A stretch of 64,000 nucleotides of DNA, taken from positions 5,226,501 through 5,290,500 of the forward strand of contig NC_019676.1 of the NCBI RefSeq assembly GCF_000316625.1, given 5' to 3'. The position numbers and the translations under genes were made by a program. Positions 34,255 to 43,472 of this stretch are shown in pieces. Each line of letters begins with the position of its first letter. The first letter of the stretch is position 1. Source of the DNA: Nostoc sp. PCC 7107 (GTDB lineage Bacteria; Cyanobacteriota; Cyanobacteriia; Cyanobacteriales; Nostocaceae). The notes under the pieces are model-generated. The model was given only the letters and a program-made list of their open reading frames with translations, did not search any database and was not told the DNA's origin.

Positions 34255-37200
34255 TTAATATTTATCTGGGATGTATTTTTCTTCGATGGCTGCTTCGGCT
34301 TGATGTACTAAATTTCTTAAATTTTCTAGTGTCAGTATATCCACATCTTCCCATAAACCGCGCTTGTGTGCTTCAAGTAATCGTTCAGCAATATCACGCA
34401 ACGCATGAGGATTATTGTACTGAATAAATGCTGAAATGGTTGTATCAAATAAATAAGACTCTGCTATACCTTGATACATATAGTCTTCTACGCATTTAGT
34501 TGTGGCATCGTAGGCAAATAAAAAATCAACGGTTGCTGACATTTCAAAGGCACCTTTATAACCGTGGCGCATAACTCCGGCAATCCACTTAGGATTAACC
34601 ACGCGAGAACGATACACCCGCGCAATTTCTTCTTTGAGTTGACGAATGCGGGGATTAGCCGGAATTGAATTATCACCAAAATAAATTTGCGGATTTTTAC
34701 CTTGGAGAGAACGGGCGGCGACTGTTAAACCACCTTGAAACTGATAATAATCATCAGAATCCAGCAAGTCGTGTTCGCGGTTATCTTGGTTGTGCAGGAC
34801 AATTTGCATTTGCTGTAAACGCTGCTCAAATGCTTCTGGTGCAGCAATTCCGGTGAGTTTGCCCTTTTCTTGGGTAGAAGTAGTGCTGGTGTAGGCATAA
34901 CAACTCCAATTGATATAAGCGCGGGCTAAATCTTGATCATCAGTCCAATTTTGCGATTCAATTAAACCTTGAATTCCTGCACCGTAAGCACCTGGCTGGG
35001 AGCCAAAAATGCGATATTGCGATCGCACTGTTGCCTCTTGTTCGCTTAAACCTTGTGTTACCCAATACTTTGTATCTTGCTGAACTTGCACCGCCAAGGG
35101 ATTTTCTTCTGGCGATTCATCCAAGGCGGCGATCGCTATGACTGCTTGTTCAAATAAATCAATTAAGTTGGGGAAAGCATCGCGGAAAAATCCAGAAATT
35201 CTTAAGGTGACATCCACACGGGGACGACCCAAAATCGATAACGGTAAAATTTCAAAATCGACGACTCGTCGCGCTGCACCATCCCACACAGGGCGCACAC
35301 CCAACAATGCCAAAGCTTCGGCGATGTCATCACCACCAGTCCGCATGGTTGCCGTACCCCACAAAGATAATCCTAGTGTTTTGGGATACTCACCATGTTC
35401 TTGGGTGTAAGATTCAATTAAGTTCTCGGCTGCCTTTCTACCGACATCCCAAGCTGTTTCCGTGGGTAAGGCACGGATATCTACTGAGTAAAAGTTTTTG
35501 CCTGTGGGCAGAACTTCTGGCCTCCCACGTGTGGGTGCGCCGGAAGCGCCACTGGGGACGTATCCGCCATCAAGTCCGTGGAGTAAGTTGGTGATTTCGG
35601 CGGGGGTTTGTTGGAGGGCGGGGAGGAGTTTTGAGTTAATCCAGTTTAGGGTAGTGGAGAGAGGTGAGGGGGGAAGTGTGGGGAGTTGTTCTACTAGTTC
35701 GGCGGCTTGTTCTTCTAGGAGTTCGACGACATCGCCGATGGTGCGACAGGATTTTATTTGCACGCAGAGGCGCGGAGGCGCGGAGTGAGAGTTTGGGAGA
35801 GTAAATAAGGCACTAAATTCGTCGGTGAGGGGGTCGATGTCTAATCCCCAGGTTTGGGCTAGGGCGCGGGTGATGCCTATAGAATGGCGGTTGGGGATGC
35901 GGGCGATCGCAACTATTAAGTCACGTAGTTGTCTACCTTGGGGACATTGCCCAAATATATGCAAGCCGTCGCGGATTTGGGCTTCTTTGAGTTCGCATAG
36001 ATAGCCATCTAATGAGTTTAAGATTGATAATTCAAAGTTAAAGATGGCTTCTTTGTTTTCTAGTCCTAAATCTAGGTGCAGGTTTTCTTTGATGACGAGT
36101 TCACGGATGCGATCGCGGATGGCTGGTAATCTGGAAGGATCTAAACTTTCAGCTTCGTAAAATTCATCAATTAAGTTTTCTAATTGTTGCAAAGCCCCAT
36201 ACAGTTCTGCACGGGTCATTGGAGGTGTGAGGTGGTCGATAATCACGGCTTGGGCGCGGCGTTTGGCTTGGGAACCTTCCCCCGGATCGTTGACGATAAA
36301 GGGGTATAAATGGGGCATGGCACCAAAAGCAACTTCGGGGTAACAATCGCTGGATAAAGCCAAGCTTTTCCCTGGTAGCCATTCTAGGTTCCCATGTTTG
36401 CCGACGTGGACAATAGCATCAGCCGCAAAGCATTCTCTGACCCAGTAATAAAAAGCTAAATAAGCATGGGTTGGTTCTAAATCAGGGGCGTGATAATTCA
36501 AGCTAGGGTCAAGGTCATAACCCCGCGCTGGCTGGATACCGATGAAAATATTGCCGAGTTGAATTCCGGGAATGGGGAATGCTGCTTGACTCCCGACTCC
36601 CCAACGTTGATTAATACCTTGCTTGATTGTTTCTGGTAATGAGGCAAAATATTCCTGATATGCTTCACTAGAAAGACTCTGATGTATTGGACGCAACTCT
36701 CTAGCTTCTGGGTCATTGGTGACACCATCTGTCAGGCGTTGAATTAATTCGTGACTATCGGTTGGTAAGTTATCTAGTTCATAACCAGCAATTTGTAAGG
36801 CTTTGAGGATTTCTACACAACTGGCTGGTGTATCTAACCCGACACCGTTGGCGAGGCGACCGTCTCGGTTGGGATAATTCGCCAAAATTAGGGCAATACG
36901 GCGTGCTTGGGGTGGTTTAGTTCTGAGGCGTACCCAATTAGCAGCGAGTTGGGCGACAAATTCAATGCGATCGCTCACTGGTTCATAAACGACTACATCT
37001 GTCTCAAGGTCAGAATTGCGGGTTTGCAAAGCTTTGAAGGACACCGCACGGCTGATAATTCTGCCATCTACCTCTGGTAAAGCGACATTCATGGCGATAT
37101 CACGAGGAGATAACCCTTGAGACAGCGACTCCCACTGTTCAACGGAACCACCACTCAATATTACTTGTAACACTGGCACATCTAAGTTTTGCCACAGTTC

Positions 37201-38028
37201 TGTTTCTGGTGCTTCTGTATCTAAACGCGCTAGGGAAAAACTGGTGGTATTTAACAGGATGGCGATTTGTTCTGCATCTTTGGGTTGGAAAAATTCTTTT
37301 AATTCATCTTGGACACTGGGGTCACGTAATGAAGAAACAAAAATTGGGATTGGTTGCAAGTTTTTTTGAACTAAGGCTGTGCATAAAGCATCGATCACCT
37401 TAGTATTTCCCGATAAATAGTGAGCGCGGTAGAACAAAATGCCTACTTTCGAGATTTGGGAATTTTCCTCCTCCTTGTCTCCCCATTCATACAACCCAAC
37501 ACGGGGGACAATTTGTGGTGGTAGGGAATTAAAGGATGTCTCTAAGCAAGTATCGGCAATAAATTTCAACGCATTAACAAAATTATTAACACCACCTTCG
37601 CTGAAGTATTGCCAGACTTGGTTCACAATATCTACAGAAACAGTAGATTGTGAGACTAATTCCGGGTCAAGCGCGTCATCTCCTGGCATTACAATTAAGG
37701 TGGTACCGTTACGTTGTACAATTTCCTGCACCACTTCTAAACCATAAGCCCAGTATGCACGTCCGCCTAAAAGACGTAAAACAATTACCTCAGCAAGTTC
37801 TAAAATTTGCTCGCTATATGTATCAATACTGATTTGTTGTTGTAACTGCAATAAGTTAGCCACTCTCAATGCAGGAAAATTTGTTGGTAATTTGGTAACT
37901 GCTGCTGCCAAAGTTTGAATATCAGTATCCGCAGCCGTAATAAACACAAACGGCGCTGGAGTTTGTTCTACAAAAATTAAACCTTCTGACTGATTCCATC
38001 CGACTGATTTGGCATTTATCCGGTGCAT
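34255..38028 (-). CDS. cobN: Cobaltochelatase subunit CobN
   Basis: 1257 residues, the size of CobN and of the related magnesium chelatase H subunit. Landmarks are ARRIALILANYPNRDGRLAN, HVGKHGNLEWLPGKSLALS (metal-chelatase signature), VNDPGEGSQAKRRAQAVIIDH and, near the C-terminus, MRHGYKGAFEMSATVDFLF. It inserts cobalt into hydrogenobyrinate a,c-diamide or a related corrin in cobalamin synthesis, with ATPase partner subunits that cyanobacteria may share with Mg-chelatase. CobN is preferred over ChlH by the N-terminal region; this is my judgement without alignment. No cobalamin riboswitch was recognised in the 136 bases upstream. Confidence 0.9.
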   Translation of the reverse strand: MHRINAKSVGWNQSEGLIFVEQTPAPFVFITAADTDIQTLAAAVTKLPTNFPALRVANLLQLQQQISIDTYSEQILELAEVIVLRLLGGRAYWAYGLEVVQEIVQRNGTTLIVMPGDDALDPELVSQSTVSVDIVNQVWQYFSEGGVNNFVNALKFIADTCLETSFNSLPPQIVPRVGLYEWGDKEEENSQISKVGILFYRAHYLSGNTKVIDALCTALVQKNLQPIPIFVSSLRDPSVQDELKEFFQPKDAEQIAILLNTTSFSLARLDTEAPETELWQNLDVPVLQVILSGGSVEQWESLSQGLSPRDIAMNVALPEVDGRIISRAVSFKALQTRNSDLETDVVVYEPVSDRIEFVAQLAANWVRLRTKPPQARRIALILANYPNRDGRLANGVGLDTPASCVEILKALQIAGYELDNLPTDSHELIQRLTDGVTNDPEARELRPIHQSLSSEAYQEYFASLPETIKQGINQRWGVGSQAAFPIPGIQLGNIFIGIQPARGYDLDPSLNYHAPDLEPTHAYLAFYYWVRECFAADAIVHVGKHGNLEWLPGKSLALSSDCYPEVAFGAMPHLYPFIVNDPGEGSQAKRRAQAVIIDHLTPPMTRAELYGALQQLENLIDEFYEAESLDPSRLPAIRDRIRELVIKENLHLDLGLENKEAIFNFELSILNSLDGYLCELKEAQIRDGLHIFGQCPQGRQLRDLIVAIARIPNRHSIGITRALAQTWGLDIDPLTDEFSALFTLPNSHSAPPRLCVQIKSCRTIGDVVELLEEQAAELVEQLPTLPPSPLSTTLNWINSKLLPALQQTPAEITNLLHGLDGGYVPSGASGAPTRGRPEVLPTGKNFYSVDIRALPTETAWDVGRKAAENLIESYTQEHGEYPKTLGLSLWGTATMRTGGDDIAEALALLGVRPVWDGAARRVVDFEILPLSILGRPRVDVTLRISGFFRDAFPNLIDLFEQAVIAIAALDESPEENPLAVQVQQDTKYWVTQGLSEQEATVRSQYRIFGSQPGAYGAGIQGLIESQNWTDDQDLARAYINWSCYAYTSTTSTQEKGKLTGIAAPEAFEQRLQQMQIVLHNQDNREHDLLDSDDYYQFQGGLTVAARSLQGKNPQIYFGDNSIPANPRIRQLKEEIARVYRSRVVNPKWIAGVMRHGYKGAFEMSATVDFLFAYDATTKCVEDYMYQGIAESYLFDTTISAFIQYNNPHALRDIAERLLEAHKRGLWEDVDILTLENLRNLVHQAEAAIEEKYIPDKY

Positions 38029-38164
38029 AATCCCGCCTTACCGTCTTAAACTGTTGGTTATAACCCGATTCAAAAACTTTTCAACCTAGCACAGCCAGCT
38101 GCTAAAAGAAAGGTAATCTCTCTCATACACTGGCTCTTTATCCCCTCTCACCCGACCTTTGAAA

Positions 38165-40177
38165 ATGCTTAGTTCACCTGATTTGAGCTTTTCTCAAAAT
38201 TTGCCTTTAGTTGTATTTAATCAGCTTGGGGAATTGTTACAGCAAATGGCTCAATCTGTGGAAAATTCGGTGCTAGTGCTGACAGAAGCTGTGCTGGCAA
38301 GAATTGTCATATCTGAAGAATGGCAAGGTCAAAGATTTACATTAGTGGTTTCTGAGCAGTTTAGTGCGCTGTTGTTAGGAACTTTGGAGCAAGGAAATCA
38401 TCGGGAAGCAGGGGAAGAATTTATAACTCCTCACTCAGCAACGCCACTTGCTACTCTGCGAGAAGCCGCGCAGAGCGCGTCTACAAGTCGGGAAACCCGC
38501 CCAACGCAGTGGCTCCTCAGCACCAGATTGACATTTAATTCAGAGGCGATCGCCTCCTTTGTTCACAAATTGAAGGGTTTGTTTGCAATTGATTCTGATA
38601 CTCATCAACATCTGGAATACTACAGTCAAATTCTGTGTCCTAATGATGCTACGCTCCAAACTCAATTTACGCTGTTGTTATTAGAATATCTGCTTCCACA
38701 AAAGAATGCGGCAGTTACTGAAGCTCTGAGTACAAATCAGGGTGAACGTTTTTGTCAAGCAATCGAAATTGCTTTGCAAAAACAAATCTCCCAAGAGCGA
38801 CTGTTGAATCAAGTTACAACTCAGATCCGCAAAAGTTTAGATTTGCCAGTCATTATGGCAACAGCGATCGCCCAAGTACGTGATTTTTTGAAATTAGACA
38901 GGTTAGTAATATATAAATTTGAGGGGTCAAGGGTCAATACCCAAAACTTAACGCTCAATCAGCAAAATCATTCTCAACCTCCTATACAAGACTGGTACAA
39001 GTATGGGGGTTGTATAGTTTATGAAGCAAAGGCGACGGATGCTATTTCTTCGGTGTTACATTACTCAGAAACAAATTGCTTTACACGCAATTCTGCTTGT
39101 TGGGATAAGTATCGCCAAGGTTTTACCTTAGTGGTTGAGGATGTGGAAAAAACTTATGCCTTAGAAGAGTGTTTGTTAAATTTTCTCCGCGCTAACCATG
39201 TCCGAGCCAAGTTGGTAGCACCAATCATATTTGAGGAAAAACTCTGGGGGTTGTTAATTGCTCATCAGTGTGATTCACCCCGTCAGTGGAATGAAAATGA
39301 ACAAAATTTATTGACTTCCATTGCAGAACAATTAGCAATCGCCATTCATCAATCGGAGTTAATGCGATCGCTCACTCAAGAAAAACAAACTCTCGAACAA
39401 CGGGTGCTAGAACGCACAATGGCTTTACGAGATGCTTTATTAGCAGCTGAGGCCGCTAGTCGTTTACGCAATGAATTTCTCGCCACCATTAGCCATGAAT
39501 TGCTTACGCCGTTAACTTATGTTATCGGGATGTCTTCTACATTGTTGCGCTGGCCTATCGGTGAGTTGAGCCAACGACAGCGAGATTATCTGCAAACTAT
39601 CCACGACAGTGGCGAACATTTATTAGAAATGATTAATGACATCCTTGATTTATCACAAATTGAGGCTGGCAAAACAGCTTTAAATATTAATGAATTTTCT
39701 TTGGCACAGATGGCAGAAAATGCTATTGCAGTCTTAAGAGATAAGGCCACTAACGAACAAGTTAATCTTATACTTGATTTACAAATTGATCCAAGGCGCG
39801 ATCGCTTTAGTGCTGATGCTGAACGCTTAGCACAAATTCTCTGGAACTTGTTAACTAATGCCATTAAATTTACACCTGAAGGTGGCAGTGTGAATTTGAG
39901 AATTTGGGTAGAAGATCATACTGCTGTTTTTCAAGTTGAAGATACAGGAATTGGTATTGCAGAAGAGCAATTACCATTGATGTTTGAGAAATTTCAGCAG
40001 CTTGATACACCCTATCGTCGCCGTTATGAAGGTACTGGACTTGGTTTAGCTTTAACTAAACAACTTGTAGAACTACATCGTGGTCGAATTGAAGTAGAAT
40101 CCACAGTGGGTATCGGCTCTATTTTTACTGTTTGGATACCTACTCAGTCAGCAAAAGTGCTAAGTGCCGAGTCCTAA
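38165..40177 (+). CDS. GAF-domain sensor histidine kinase
   Basis: 670 residues from the ATG at 38165. Residues ~1-190 form an N-terminal sensory region of unclear family. A phytochrome-type GAF domain follows (about 215-400; FLKLDRLVIYKFE, VAPIIFEEKLWGLLIAHQ), without an obvious bilin-binding Cys. Then come a coiled coil, HisKA with the phospho-acceptor His in FLATISHELLTPLT, and HATPase with DTGIGIAEEQLP and GTGLGLALTKQLV. The H-box has Leu where most kinases have Arg (HELRTP). No receiver domain or response regulator is adjacent. Two stretches of intergenic-repeat type are inserted in frame, around residues 98-120 and 257-270. Confidence 0.85.
   Translation: MLSSPDLSFSQNLPLVVFNQLGELLQQMAQSVENSVLVLTEAVLARIVISEEWQGQRFTLVVSEQFSALLLGTLEQGNHREAGEEFITPHSATPLATLREAAQSASTSRETRPTQWLLSTRLTFNSEAIASFVHKLKGLFAIDSDTHQHLEYYSQILCPNDATLQTQFTLLLLEYLLPQKNAAVTEALSTNQGERFCQAIEIALQKQISQERLLNQVTTQIRKSLDLPVIMATAIAQVRDFLKLDRLVIYKFEGSRVNTQNLTLNQQNHSQPPIQDWYKYGGCIVYEAKATDAISSVLHYSETNCFTRNSACWDKYRQGFTLVVEDVEKTYALEECLLNFLRANHVRAKLVAPIIFEEKLWGLLIAHQCDSPRQWNENEQNLLTSIAEQLAIAIHQSELMRSLTQEKQTLEQRVLERTMALRDALLAAEAASRLRNEFLATISHELLTPLTYVIGMSSTLLRWPIGELSQRQRDYLQTIHDSGEHLLEMINDILDLSQIEAGKTALNINEFSLAQMAENAIAVLRDKATNEQVNLILDLQIDPRRDRFSADAERLAQILWNLLTNAIKFTPEGGSVNLRIWVEDHTAVFQVEDTGIGIAEEQLPLMFEKFQQLDTPYRRRYEGTGLGLALTKQLVELHRGRIEVESTVGIGSIFTVWIPTQSAKVLSAES
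38447..38522 (+). repeat. Dispersed intergenic-type repeat inserted in frame in the kinase gene
   Basis: The stretch with GAGAAGCCGCGCAGAGCGCG and AACGCAGTGGCTCCTCAG has the composition of palindromic repeats usually found between genes in Nostocales. It adds about 25 residues without breaking the frame and lies before the LSTRLTFNSEA segment. Confidence 0.5.
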
Positions 40178-40191
40178 TTTATTAGTGCTGC

Positions 40192-40236
40192 AAAGCCCTG
40201 CGGGCATGGCTGCGCTTAGAACGGTAGCGAGGCTTT
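40192..40236. repeat. Repeat with GCCCTGCGGGCATGGCTGCG core, copy 1
   Basis: Begins AAAGCC and ends GGCTTT (inverse), with a 26-base core that recurs almost exactly at 59407-59435. It sits in the gap between the kinase gene and nanE. Confidence 0.65.
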
Positions 40237-40295
40237 CAACCCGTGCTGAGACACGAGGGTTCAAAGATAGAAAGAACAAGTATTGACTATTACCA

Positions 40296-40988
40296 ATGAC
40301 AAATGAAAACTCAATTACAACCCTAAAACAAGGACTAATTGTATCTTGCCAAGCGCCTGTTGATTCACCTCTGCATGAACCGAAAATTATCGCTGCAATG
40401 GCACAGGCTGCTGTTAATAATGGGGCTGTTGGTGTCCGCATCGATACACCAATTCATATCAATGCTGTCAGAGAGGGCGTGAAAGTTCCGATTATTGGTT
40501 TATGGAAGCAAATAATCCCTAAGTATGATGTATATATTACACCTCAGTTTGATCATGCTGCTGCTGTTGCTCAAGCTGGAGCCGATATAATTGCGATCGA
40601 TGCGACGACAAGGCATCGTCCTGGTGGTGAGACATTAGTAGAGATAATTACCCGCATTCATCAGGAATTAGGCAAACCAGTTATTGCTGATGTGGATACA
40701 ATCGATGCAGCAAAAGCCGCTGCCGCCGCTGGTGCAGATATTGTGGCAACAACTCTTTATGGGTATACTCCCAAAACTAATAATGATTCTCCGCCTTGTT
40801 GGGAACTGCTGACGCAAATGCTAGAGGAGTTAAAAATTCCGGTAATTTGTGAAGGAGGTATTTCTTCACCACAAATGGCACGTCATGCTTTAAATTTAGG
40901 TGCTTATGCTGTTGTAGTCGGAACTGCAATAACTGGTATTGATTTGCAAGTGAAGAATTATCAACGAGTTATGCAGAACGGCGGATAA
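40296..40988 (+). CDS. nanE: N-acetylmannosamine-6-phosphate 2-epimerase
   Basis: 230 residues, a TIM barrel of the NanE family. Seen: GLIVSCQAPVDSPLHEP at the N-terminus, GAVGVRIDTPIHI, the catalytic Lys region PIIGLWKQ, AIDATTRHRPGGETL, and ICEGGISSPQMARHALNLGA then VVGTAITG at the phosphate site. It interconverts ManNAc-6-P and GlcNAc-6-P in amino-sugar catabolism. No other nan genes are adjacent, so in this organism it may serve cell-wall amino-sugar salvage. The ATG at 40296 is in good context. Confidence 0.92.
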   Translation: MTNENSITTLKQGLIVSCQAPVDSPLHEPKIIAAMAQAAVNNGAVGVRIDTPIHINAVREGVKVPIIGLWKQIIPKYDVYITPQFDHAAAVAQAGADIIAIDATTRHRPGGETLVEIITRIHQELGKPVIADVDTIDAAKAAAAAGADIVATTLYGYTPKTNNDSPPCWELLTQMLEELKIPVICEGGISSPQMARHALNLGAYAVVVGTAITGIDLQVKNYQRVMQNGG

Positions 40989-41350
40989 TATTGAATCCTA
41001 TTTCACGGAATTCCTGATACAAATTCCCTTTGTCTGCTCTTACGGCTCTAGAGCAGGTTTATTTCCCAAAATTAAGCTGATTTGATTTTTGATTGTCTGC
41101 TAATTGTCACATCTCGTTTAATTAGTGACAGTTTTTATCAAATACTTCTCAGCTTAATTGGTATTTATTTTCTAAAAGTATATTGTTCTTAACAGAAGCC
41201 ATATCTTGCAAAAGCTGAATTTTCCCAAAAATAACAATTAAAAAGAGTCCTCTAGCTGTAAAAAGGCACCTCGGTCAGAATTTTTGGCTTGATATTTGTA
41301 AAAGGTCATTATAAGATTACAGAGTTTAGTGATAATAGGTGGCAATAACT
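40989..41350. other. Gene-free stretch of 362 bases
   Basis: A weak hairpin CTGCTC / GAGCAG at 41034-41056 may terminate nanE. The rest is AT-rich and should carry the promoter of the TonB-like gene; no box is assigned. Confidence 0.45.
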
Positions 41351-42790
41351 ATGAGCTTTTCCAGCATTGCTGTTGAGCAACGTTCTAAAGAAGCTCAGGC
41401 TCTGAGGTTTTTTCTAGGTTACAGTTTGGTGGGTTCTCTAGCGTTGCATATTGCCCTACTAGGATCTGGTATAGGCAACTTTTTGGCAAGAGTACCTGTA
41501 GATGAAGATAATAAACCCATTGAAATAGCGATCGTTGATACTCCGGCTCCAGAAATAGAAAAAGCTCCGATAGAAGAAAAACAGGAACCGCCTGATCAAG
41601 TTGTGTCTCGGACTGAAACTCAGATTCCCGAAAAGTCACCTGTTATTCCTCAACAACAGTCAATAGCGATCGCTCCAGTCCAGAAATTTGTTGAAAAGCC
41701 TCAAACTCAGCCTGTTAAACAGCAACCCAGACAAACTGTCCAATCAGGTAAACCTTCTACTACTGTCAGAACTAACCAGACATCTCCAGGCAATGGTGGT
41801 GGTTCTGGTACTACATCTGAATCAACCAGCACTAATAACGGTGGCAGTTCAGGATCGAGTGGCGGCACAGGAATTTTAACTGGGAGTGGTAATGGTGTAG
41901 GTGTTGGTAGTGGCATTGGTACAGGTAATGGCATTGGTAATGGTACAGGCAGTGGCAGTGGCAGTGGCAGTAGTACAGGTACTGGAATTGGTAACGGCAG
42001 TGGTACAGGTACTGGCACTGGTACTGGTAATGCTAATCCAGTACCAGTAGCTCCAAGGCAACCAAAAATTGCAGCACCAGCCAATCGTAGTAGCGGTAAT
42101 GGTCGTGCCGCCTGCCGTCAGTGCGATAATAAATATCCGGAACAAGCTAGACAAAGAGGCATTGAAGGTAATGTGGGTGTGGCAGTTGATACAGATGCTA
42201 ATGGTAATGTCACTAATGTCAAATTAACCCGTTCAAGTGGCAACCGAGAGCTAGATGAAGCACATCTCAGACAAGCCCGTGAATGGAAATTGAAGCCGAG
42301 TGAGGCTGGTAGACAAGGAGTATCAATTGAAACTAATTATGCTATCCGAGGCTCACGACGATATCGAGAAGCTCAAGAACGCAAGCGGCAAAGACAAGCC
42401 AGAGAAGTGGAACAAAGAAATCAACCAACCGCAACAGCTAATCAAAGTGCAACTAGTGAAACTCCTAGACGCAGACGGCGTTTAACATCTGGAACGATTG
42501 TTGATGTTCCCCCAGAAGCAAGACAAAGAAGAGAATCTACCTCTACGTCAGCCAATACTCCCCTGCGTCGTCAGTTGCGTCAACGGACAAACAGCAATAC
42601 GTCACAGCCAAGTCCAAGTCAAGCAACCACATCCAGTGGTGAAAATAATGCTCCTAGAGTCCGTCGTCGCCGTCGTCCAGATTCTGCGGCAAATTCTGAT
42701 AGTAGTAGTAAGTTGCGGAATGCTTTACGCCGTTCTCGACCACAATCTGAGTCTGCGCCTGCTGCGGCTCCCTCAGAGCCGAAGAATTAA
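41351..42790 (+). CDS. TonB-like energy transducer with Gly-rich linker
   Basis: 479 residues from the ATG at 41351; a GTG at 41339 would add four. One N-terminal membrane helix (FFLGYSLVGSLALHIALLGS) is followed by an acidic/Pro-rich stretch, a Gly/Ser/Thr/Asn low-complexity linker at about 150-235, and a TonB C-terminal domain at about 250-340 (YPEQARQRGIEGNVGVAVDT, EAHLRQAREWKLKPSEAG). It would couple the proton gradient to TonB-dependent outer-membrane receptors. Unusually, a ~130-residue Arg/Gln/Ser-rich tail follows the TonB domain. No exbB/exbD or receptor is adjacent. Convergent with the type IV secretion-like operon. Confidence 0.8.
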   Translation: MSFSSIAVEQRSKEAQALRFFLGYSLVGSLALHIALLGSGIGNFLARVPVDEDNKPIEIAIVDTPAPEIEKAPIEEKQEPPDQVVSRTETQIPEKSPVIPQQQSIAIAPVQKFVEKPQTQPVKQQPRQTVQSGKPSTTVRTNQTSPGNGGGSGTTSESTSTNNGGSSGSSGGTGILTGSGNGVGVGSGIGTGNGIGNGTGSGSGSGSSTGTGIGNGSGTGTGTGTGNANPVPVAPRQPKIAAPANRSSGNGRAACRQCDNKYPEQARQRGIEGNVGVAVDTDANGNVTNVKLTRSSGNRELDEAHLRQAREWKLKPSEAGRQGVSIETNYAIRGSRRYREAQERKRQRQAREVEQRNQPTATANQSATSETPRRRRRLTSGTIVDVPPEARQRRESTSTSANTPLRRQLRQRTNSNTSQPSPSQATTSSGENNAPRVRRRRRPDSAANSDSSSKLRNALRRSRPQSESAPAAAPSEPKN

Positions 42791-42827
42791 TGAATAATCT
42801 TGTGTTTTAGTTATAGATTTTGATCAG

Positions 42828-42857
42828 GGTAAGAGCTTGAATCCTTGCGCTCTTACC
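42828..42857. terminator. Hairpin between convergent TonB-like and secretion genes
   Basis: GGTAAGAGC pairs with GCTCTTACC, with a 12-base loop. It lies 38 bases after the TonB-like stop and 27 bases beyond the stop of the convergent operon, so it can serve both directions. Confidence 0.55.
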
Positions 42858-42883
42858 TTTGCATTGTTCGGTTTTTACAGTTT

Positions 42884-43438
42884 TTACTGAGGATGTTTAA
42901 GACAAGGAGATTTCCCATCTGTGGAAGATTCATCACCATAAATTGCTAAGGTATGATATCCAGGATCAGAATCTGTATAAAGTACTCGAAAAGTATATAG
43001 CTTACTTTTACCTTGCCCTTCTGTAATCACTGTTAAAAGTGTTTTATCTGTGTTTGGCAGTCCGGGAATTTTTAGTTTAGGAATGCGCCGCATTTGAATG
43101 ACATTTGCAGCAGAGTTTTTACAATCTCCAGAATTGAAATTCTGATTCTGTCCAAATTGGGTACAGACTGGCCCATCAAAATCTATGGTTACTTGTGATG
43201 GGTCATTTAACCAAACTTTTTTAATTGTTTCGCCAGCTGGTAGAAAGCTTAAATTTGTACCTTGCACATAAGAAACTGTAATAGTTGGGACTACACCACT
43301 TAAACCTTGTGCTTGACAGGAAAGCATAGAACGCAACACTACATTCTGGGCTATGGCACGACCAGCCAATAAAATAATTCCAGATGAAACAATTAAGGAG
43401 GCCAGAGAGAAGAAATTAGGGGAATTGGCATTTTTCAT
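42884..43438 (-). CDS. Secreted protein at the end of the T4SS-like operon, possibly VirB9/TraK-like
   Basis: 184 residues. A signal peptide (about 1-30, ending GRAIAQ) is followed by a beta-rich domain: VVPTITVSYVQGTNLSFLPA, KKVWLNDPSQVTIDFDG, VIQMRRIPKLKIPGLP, LLTVITEGQGKSKLYTFRVLY. Periplasmic location, the alternating beta pattern and the operon position after a VirB10-like gene suggest the N-terminal domain of VirB9/TraK proteins, but it lacks an evident C-terminal VirB9 domain. Four Cys could form disulfides. The assignment is tentative. Confidence 0.45.
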   Translation of the reverse strand: MKNANSPNFFSLASLIVSSGIILLAGRAIAQNVVLRSMLSCQAQGLSGVVPTITVSYVQGTNLSFLPAGETIKKVWLNDPSQVTIDFDGPVCTQFGQNQNFNSGDCKNSAANVIQMRRIPKLKIPGLPNTDKTLLTVITEGQGKSKLYTFRVLYTDSDPGYHTLAIYGDESSTDGKSPCLKHPQ

Positions 43439-43472
43439 GACTGCGATCGCTAAACTAAGTCAAGATTACAAA

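Noticed and set aside
34488-37832. Several 60-100 codon frames on both strands across cobN
   Set aside because: All are shadows of the single long CobN frame.
41707-42154. Long minus-strand frames opposite the TonB-like linker
   Set aside because: They are mirror images of the Gly/Ser/Thr repeat (Pro/Leu/Val or Thr/Ala runs) and have no independent support.
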